From assembly GCA_050633445.1 (NCBI GenBank), contig JBOEGN010000004.1, forward strand, positions 1 to 64,000: a stretch of 64,000 nt of DNA. Direction: 5' to 3'. A program made the translations under genes and the position numbers. Under the pieces are notes generated by a model that was given only the letters and a program-made list of their open reading frames with translations, had not been told where the DNA came from and ran no database searches. This document shows, piece after piece, positions 60,177 to 64,000 of the stretch. Numbering within the stretch: position 1 is the first letter of the stretch; every line of letters starts with the position of its first letter. Origin of the DNA: Thalassobius sp050633445 (GTDB taxonomy: Bacteria > Pseudomonadota > Alphaproteobacteria > Rhodobacterales > Rhodobacteraceae).

Positions 60177-61577
60177 ATGATGGATGGCACCCTTGATAAC
60201 GATATTCAGGCCGTTGTGGACGCAGATCGCGCCCATGTCTGGCACCACCTGACCCAGCACAAACCGTTTGAAACCGCAGACCCGCGCATCATCATCGAGG
60301 GCAAAGGCATGCGCGTGTGGGACCAGAACGGCAAAGAATACCTGGACGCCGTATCCGGCGGGGTGTGGACCGTGAATGTGGGCTATGGTCGCGCGCAGAT
60401 CGCCGACGCGGTGCGCGATCAGATCATGAAACTGTGCTATTTCGCGCAGTCCGCAGGCTCGATCCCCGGTTCGAAATTCGCCGAAAAGCTGATCGAGAAA
60501 ATGCCGGGCATGAGCCGCGTTTACTATACCAACTCGGGCTCCGAGGCGAACGAGAAGGCGTTCAAGATGATCCGCCAGATCGCGCACAAGAAATACGGCG
60601 GCAAGAAAACCAAGATCCTGTATCGCGACCGCGACTACCACGGTGGCACTCTGGCCACGATGTCGGCGGGCGGTCAGGACGAACGCAGCATGCAGTACGG
60701 CCCCTTCGCGCCTGGTTTTATCCGCGTGCCCCATTGCATGGAATACCGTAAAGAAGAGCTGGGTCTGGGCCATCTGTCCGGCCGCGACTTCGGCATCGCC
60801 GCCGCCAATCTGATCGAGGATGTCATCCTGCGCGAAGGCCCCGAAACCGTGGGTGGCCTGTGCCTGGAACCTGTGACTGCCGGCGGCGGGGTGATCACTC
60901 CGCCCGAAGGCTACTGGGACCGCGTGCAAGATATCTGCAAGAAATACGACGTCCTGCTGCATATTGACGAGGTCGTCTGCGGCATCGGTCGGACCGGCAC
61001 GCATTGGTTCGGCTATCAGCATTACGGCATCAAGCCCGATTTCGTGACCATGGCCAAGGGTGTCGCCAGCGGCTATGCCGCGATCGCCATCTGCGTGACC
61101 ACCGAAGAGGTGTTCGACATGTTCAAGTCCGATCCCTCGGACAAGCTGGACCATTTCCGTGATATCTCAACCTTCGGGGGCTGCACGGCGGGCCCCGCCG
61201 CTGCTCTGGAGAACATGAAGATCATCGAGGATGAGGGCCTGCTGGAAAACTGCGCCAAGATGGGCGAACGCCTGATGGCCAACTTCCTGGCACTGAAGGA
61301 AAAACACGAAATCATCGGTGACGTCCGCGGCAAGGGCCTGTTCCAGGGACTGGAACTGGTAAAGGATCGCGACACCAAGGAACCCGTGGCCGAAGCGGAT
61401 ATCGCCGCCGTCGTCGCTGAATGCGGTGCGAATGGTGTGATCATCGGTGCGGCCAACCGGTCCATGCCAGAGCGGAATAACGGGCTGTATTTCTCGCCCG
61501 CGCTGATCATCACCCCCGAGGACGTGGACCTGATCAGCGACACTGTCGACAAGGCCCTGACCAAGGTGTTTGGCTGA
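60177..61577 (+). CDS. tpa: Taurine:pyruvate aminotransferase-like class III aminotransferase
   Basis: A 466-residue PLP enzyme of aminotransferase class III. The pocket includes TNSGSEANEKAFKMIRQ, YHGGTLATMSAGGQ, HIDEVVCGIGRTGTHWFGYQHYGIKPD and the Schiff-base K294 in MAKGVASGYAA. Overall similarity to roseobacter Tpa and the TauR-like repeats upstream support conversion of taurine and pyruvate to sulfoacetaldehyde and alanine. No tauABC, xsc or tauR is in the window, so assignment rests on similarity and the promoter; a different omega-amino acid substrate is possible. GGAGG lies 5-8 nt upstream of two tandem ATG codons. A strong terminator follows. Confidence 0.8.
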   Translation: MMDGTLDNDIQAVVDADRAHVWHHLTQHKPFETADPRIIIEGKGMRVWDQNGKEYLDAVSGGVWTVNVGYGRAQIADAVRDQIMKLCYFAQSAGSIPGSKFAEKLIEKMPGMSRVYYTNSGSEANEKAFKMIRQIAHKKYGGKKTKILYRDRDYHGGTLATMSAGGQDERSMQYGPFAPGFIRVPHCMEYRKEELGLGHLSGRDFGIAAANLIEDVILREGPETVGGLCLEPVTAGGGVITPPEGYWDRVQDICKKYDVLLHIDEVVCGIGRTGTHWFGYQHYGIKPDFVTMAKGVASGYAAIAICVTTEEVFDMFKSDPSDKLDHFRDISTFGGCTAGPAAALENMKIIEDEGLLENCAKMGERLMANFLALKEKHEIIGDVRGKGLFQGLELVKDRDTKEPVAEADIAAVVAECGANGVIIGAANRSMPERNNGLYFSPALIITPEDVDLISDTVDKALTKVFG

Positions 61578-61638
61578 GTGCACCCCCACTAAAAGGGAAA
61601 CGTGGCCTTCACTTCAAGACATTTGAGCGACCGCGAAA

Positions 61639-61675
61639 CGCCCCCCCAATCTGTTAAGGATGAGGGGGCGTTTTT
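61639..61675 (+). terminator. Rho-independent terminator of the aminotransferase gene
   Basis: CGCCCCC (61639-61645) pairs with GGGGGCG (61664-61670) and is followed by TTTTT (61671-61675). It lies 60 nt after the stop codon. The remaining 61676-61831 shows no gene. Confidence 0.88.
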
Positions 61676-61831
61676 CTTTGCTATCGAGCCCAACCGGCAC
61701 GCGGGTTTTGAGACCCCGCAAGTGCACTCGGTTTTACCCCGGCCTTCGGACTCTGGGCCTCAGCGCCCAGCTGGTGCGCCATGCAAAATTCACTGCGCTA
61801 TAGACGCATTCCCAAGCCCATGCAGCAGCCC

Positions 61832-62866
61832 TCACACCAGCTGAAACAGAGCGCCCGCGATGATCGCCCCGGCTATACCAAGCCCCAGATAGGCCGCAAA
61901 GACGCGCGGTTTGACCAGCGACCAGACTGCCGCCATTGCTGGAACGGAACTGACCGCCCCTGCGATCATGAAAGACATCGCGGCACCTGCGCTCATGCCC
62001 TGATCCATTAACCCAGCCAAGAGCGGCGGGGCCACGTAGGAGTTCAGATAGGCGGGCATGCCGACAAAGGCTGCGGTGATGATCGGCAAGAGGCCAGTAC
62101 CGCCCACGACCTGAGCGATCAGATCAGCGGGGACATAGGTGATCAACAACGCCTCGAGCACATAGGCGAAAGCCAGCCATTTCAACAGGAACAGACCGTT
62201 GGTGCGAAGCTCCTTGGCGAAGGTGCTGACGCGGGCGGGCTCTTGCCAGAATTTCCACTGGGGTTTGTCGTCCAGCTCCGGGCCTCCGCCGCCGCAACAC
62301 CCGCTGGTTTGTTGCTGTTTCAAAGGGTTTGCAAAGGCGCCTTGGCGCATCATTGCTTTGATCGCGAAGCCACCGAACAGGCCCAGGGCGACGGCGAAAA
62401 TGGCTTTGCCGATAGCGAATTCCCAGCCCAAAGCCCCCGCAGTAATCAGCAGCGTTGGCGGGTCAATCAGCGGTGAGCTGAGCCAGAACGCCATGACCGC
62501 CGAAAGAGGCGCGCCCAAGGCCAGAAGGCCCGCGATGAAAGGGATGACCTCGCATGAACAGAACGGGGCAAGGCCACCGAATAGCGCAGCCAGCAGGATC
62601 ATGCGGGTTTCGCGCCCCTCAAAGGCGCGGGCGACCATGACCTCGGCCCCGGTGGCCTTGAGATATGCCAACAGCAGCACCGCGAAGAGGATATATTGCG
62701 CAGTATGGGCCAACGCCTTGGCCGCGAAGATGATCACGGGGGTCAGGTTGCTGCCATCTAGCACAGCGACAACCGCCAGGATCACCACAATCAATGCCCA
62801 AGGGGATTTCAAATGAGCGAGTGCCTCGCGCAGGGAATGTCGGGTGGTTTGTGCAACTTCAGACAT
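61832..62866 (-). CDS. Permease of the DUF318/ArsP type with Cys motifs
   Basis: A 341-residue inner-membrane permease with about eight to ten helices. Two blocks stand out: C103-S-C105 in FCSCEVIPFIAGLLALGAPLS, the DUF318 signature, and C190-C191 in TSGCCGGGG within a cytoplasmic loop (about 180-215). Family members export methylated arsenicals or related metalloids. Its start overlaps the arsR stop by 8 nt (62859-62866), coupling it to an ArsR regulator with its own Cys triad, so a metalloid-efflux pair is a reasonable inference. The exact substrate is unknown. Confidence 0.85.
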   Translation of the reverse strand: MSEVAQTTRHSLREALAHLKSPWALIVVILAVVAVLDGSNLTPVIIFAAKALAHTAQYILFAVLLLAYLKATGAEVMVARAFEGRETRMILLAALFGGLAPFCSCEVIPFIAGLLALGAPLSAVMAFWLSSPLIDPPTLLITAGALGWEFAIGKAIFAVALGLFGGFAIKAMMRQGAFANPLKQQQTSGCCGGGGPELDDKPQWKFWQEPARVSTFAKELRTNGLFLLKWLAFAYVLEALLITYVPADLIAQVVGGTGLLPIITAAFVGMPAYLNSYVAPPLLAGLMDQGMSAGAAMSFMIAGAVSSVPAMAAVWSLVKPRVFAAYLGLGIAGAIIAGALFQLV

Positions 62867-63170
62867 CGTTAGCGGCCTCGCGGCACAGGTCAGCGCAACA
62901 TTCGCTGAGGATGAAGTTGGCCAACTCTTCGAGCGCACCGAATTTGGCGCGGGTGACAGTGCTGCGACCCAGGCGCTCTTGTTCAACCACGCCACCGGCA
63001 GCCAGGAATTTCAGGTGATGCGCCAGTGTCGATGGAGCGATGCCCGTACGGGTTTGGATTTCACCCACCGTCAGACCCGGTTCACCCGCACGGATCAGGG
63101 TCTTTAAGACCTGCAACCGGGCCTCGGACCCCATGGCGGCAAAGCCCCCAGCAGCGGTTTCCCATTCCAT
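62859..63170 (-). CDS. ArsR/SmtB-family metalloregulator
   Basis: A 103-residue winged-helix repressor: VLKTLIRAGEPGLTVGEIQTRTGIAPSTLAHHLKFL is the helix-turn-helix. Instead of a Cys pair in the recognition helix (the E. coli ArsR type), it has C91-C92-x3-C96 near the C-terminus (SECCADLC), as in some other As(III) or metal sensors. It should repress the overlapping permease gene and itself until bound by metalloid. An AT-rich dyad at 63188-63214 just upstream is a likely operator. Confidence 0.9.
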   Translation of the reverse strand: MEWETAAGGFAAMGSEARLQVLKTLIRAGEPGLTVGEIQTRTGIAPSTLAHHLKFLAAGGVVEQERLGRSTVTRAKFGALEELANFILSECCADLCREAANDV

Positions 63171-63187
63171 ATCGCGCCCCTTGATTC

Positions 63188-63214
63188 GATTAAACTAGTT
63201 ATTTAGTTATATCG
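63188..63214. promoter_or_regulatory. Likely ArsR operator
   Basis: An AT-rich segment with related words TAAACTAGTTA (63191-63201) and TTTAGTTATAT (63202-63212), including the palindrome ACTAGT, lies about 20-40 nt before the regulator start. Imperfect AT-rich dyads at this position are typical for ArsR/SmtB operators. The exact footprint is inference. Confidence 0.45.
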
Positions 63215-63242
63215 ACCGGCCGCGCAATGCAACGCAAATTCG

Positions 63243-64000
63243 CTATCCAGGCTCCACCAGCTTTGTCAGCAGGGTCAGGGTACGGTTAATAGGCACGTCG
63301 ATTCCGTGTTTGGCCGCACGCCTGACGATCTCTCCGTTCAGATAGTCGATCTCGGTTGGGCGGCCCCGCATCAGGTCTTGCGCGGTCGAGGAATACTGAT
63401 CCGGCATCCACTCGGCCACTTTGCGCACGATCTCCAATGCCTCCGCTGGAATCGTCACCCCTTCGGCAGTTGCGACAGTCATGCATTCCGCAATGATATC
63501 GTCGATCAGATCCATCACACCGGGTGTGTCTGCGAACTCGCCATAGCGTTTGCGCGGGATGGCCGACAGCGCGTTATAAGCGCAATTGACGAGCAATTTC
63601 CCCCACAGTTTCGAGAACACGTCGTCAGATACTTCGACCCCAATCTCGGCTGGTCGAAGGATGTTGGCGGCGCTCTCGGCACCTGCGCCACCGATGGCCA
63701 GATCCCCACGGCCTTGATGTTTCACAACGCCGGGGCCAGCCATTTCGCTGGCGACATAGACGACCGCCGCGATGACAGAATGACCGGTGACTTCGGCCAG
63801 TATTTCGGGGTTCGAGATACCGTTTTGCAAGCTCAGCAGCAGCGTATCCTTTTGTAAATAAGGCGCTACCTGGGCGCCAGCATCCGCCGTATCCCCGGAT
63901 TTCACGCAGAACAGCACCATCTCTGCACCCGCAACCATACTCGCATCAGTCGAGGCTTTGGCCGGGCAGGTTATACGCTCGCCGCCCATCTCAAGGATCA
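63243..64000 (-). CDS. 2-dehydropantoate 2-reductase (ketopantoate reductase) family, N-terminus cut by window end
   Basis: The reading frame stays open to the window end, so the gene begins beyond position 64000. The visible 252 residues lack the N-terminal Rossmann glycine motif but include MVLFCVKSGDTADA, LLSLQNGISNPEIL (NAD(P) and substrate loop), the conserved Lys in VFSKLWGKLLVNCAYNALSAI, and the C-terminal helical part MRGRPTEIDYLNGEIVRRAAKHGIDVPIN. These are hallmarks of PanE-type reductases, which make pantoate for CoA; several paralogues of unknown substrate exist. Neighbouring genes give no pathway hint. Confidence 0.85.
   Translation of the reverse strand, partial: ILEMGGERITCPAKASTDASMVAGAEMVLFCVKSGDTADAGAQVAPYLQKDTLLLSLQNGISNPEILAEVTGHSVIAAVVYVASEMAGPGVVKHQGRGDLAIGGAGAESAANILRPAEIGVEVSDDVFSKLWGKLLVNCAYNALSAIPRKRYGEFADTPGVMDLIDDIIAECMTVATAEGVTIPAEALEIVRKVAEWMPDQYSSTAQDLMRGRPTEIDYLNGEIVRRAAKHGIDVPINRTLTLLTKLVEPG

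Noticed and set aside
60066..61154. A 362-codon open frame antisense to the aminotransferase gene
   Set aside because: A shadow frame; it would also cover the TauR-like repeats and has no RBS.
1..64000. Prophage, insertion sequence, CRISPR or integrative element
   Set aside because: No transposase, integrase, phage structural gene or regular spacer-repeat array was seen, and the single tRNA gene has no 3'-end duplication that I could find.

Overview
The window is a compact, GC-rich stretch of an alphaproteobacterial chromosome, most likely from the Roseobacter group of the Rhodobacteraceae. The evidence is the combination of a taurine:pyruvate aminotransferase gene with TauR-like direct repeats, a DinB with an N-terminal zinc ribbon, a PHA synthase, a LIV-type transporter joined to acyl-CoA ligases, saccharopine-type lysine catabolism genes, and three copies of a dispersed palindromic intergenic element. 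I see no rRNA operon, CRISPR array, insertion sequence, prophage or conjugative gene. This is core and metabolic chromosome, with a single tRNA (tRNA-Val, anticodon GAC).

Layout. 1-284: non-coding, with DnaA-box-like words and a GANTC cluster. 285-3932: methionine sulfoxide reductase msrQ/msrP, an FMN/3Fe-4S glutamate-synthase-like membrane protein, and a secreted DUF302 protein. 3985-12267: housekeeping genes (dGTPase, clpB, pyrF, a Nudix hydrolase, dinB, an N-formylglutamate amidohydrolase-like protein, tRNA-Val, rpmJ). 12423-15829: a PHA synthase convergent with a secreted caspase-like/peptidoglycan-binding protein. 15862-24560: an eight-gene minus-strand operon with a FadD-type acyl-CoA synthetase, LivG, LivH, a small two-helix membrane protein, LivM, a substrate-binding protein, LivF and a PaaK-like ligase. 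It is divergent from a soluble PAS hybrid histidine kinase and an OmpR-type regulator (24825-27442).

27509-31953: a WGR protein, a LysR regulator, a DUF1330 protein, a histidine-phosphatase-family protein and two saccharopine dehydrogenases, which could interconvert lysine and saccharopine and cleave saccharopine to glutamate and an aldehyde. 32028-37912: a small exported protein, a DUF3775 protein, rmuC-mutL (overlapping), and glnK-amtB with a leader that looks like a terminator/antiterminator. 38173-45091: a class A PBP, an MlaA/MlaC pair, and a type I secretion ABC transporter with its HlyD adaptor. 45155-48753: a tightly coupled plus-strand run (RidA, GDPD, FemAB-like, PhhB-like, MscS). 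48851-53623: a peroxiredoxin divergent from a ferredoxin-reductase-like flavoprotein, rsmD, and a SulP-Usp pair. 53997-61577: map, sfsA, a run cinA-like/GNAT/AhpD-like/OmpA, a glycerate 2-kinase, and the taurine aminotransferase. 61832-64000: an ArsR regulator with a Cys-containing permease, and a ketopantoate reductase cut by the window end.

Most operons use 1-8 nt stop/start overlaps, and several convergent genes overlap at their stop codons. Gene starts given here were chosen by ribosome binding site and domain start, and several are shorter than the longest open frame. The most useful leads are the dispersed element, the glnK leader, the TauR-like repeats before the aminotransferase, the GANTC/DnaA-like cluster at the left edge, the apparently inactive caspase-like protein, and the small membrane protein inside the LIV operon.
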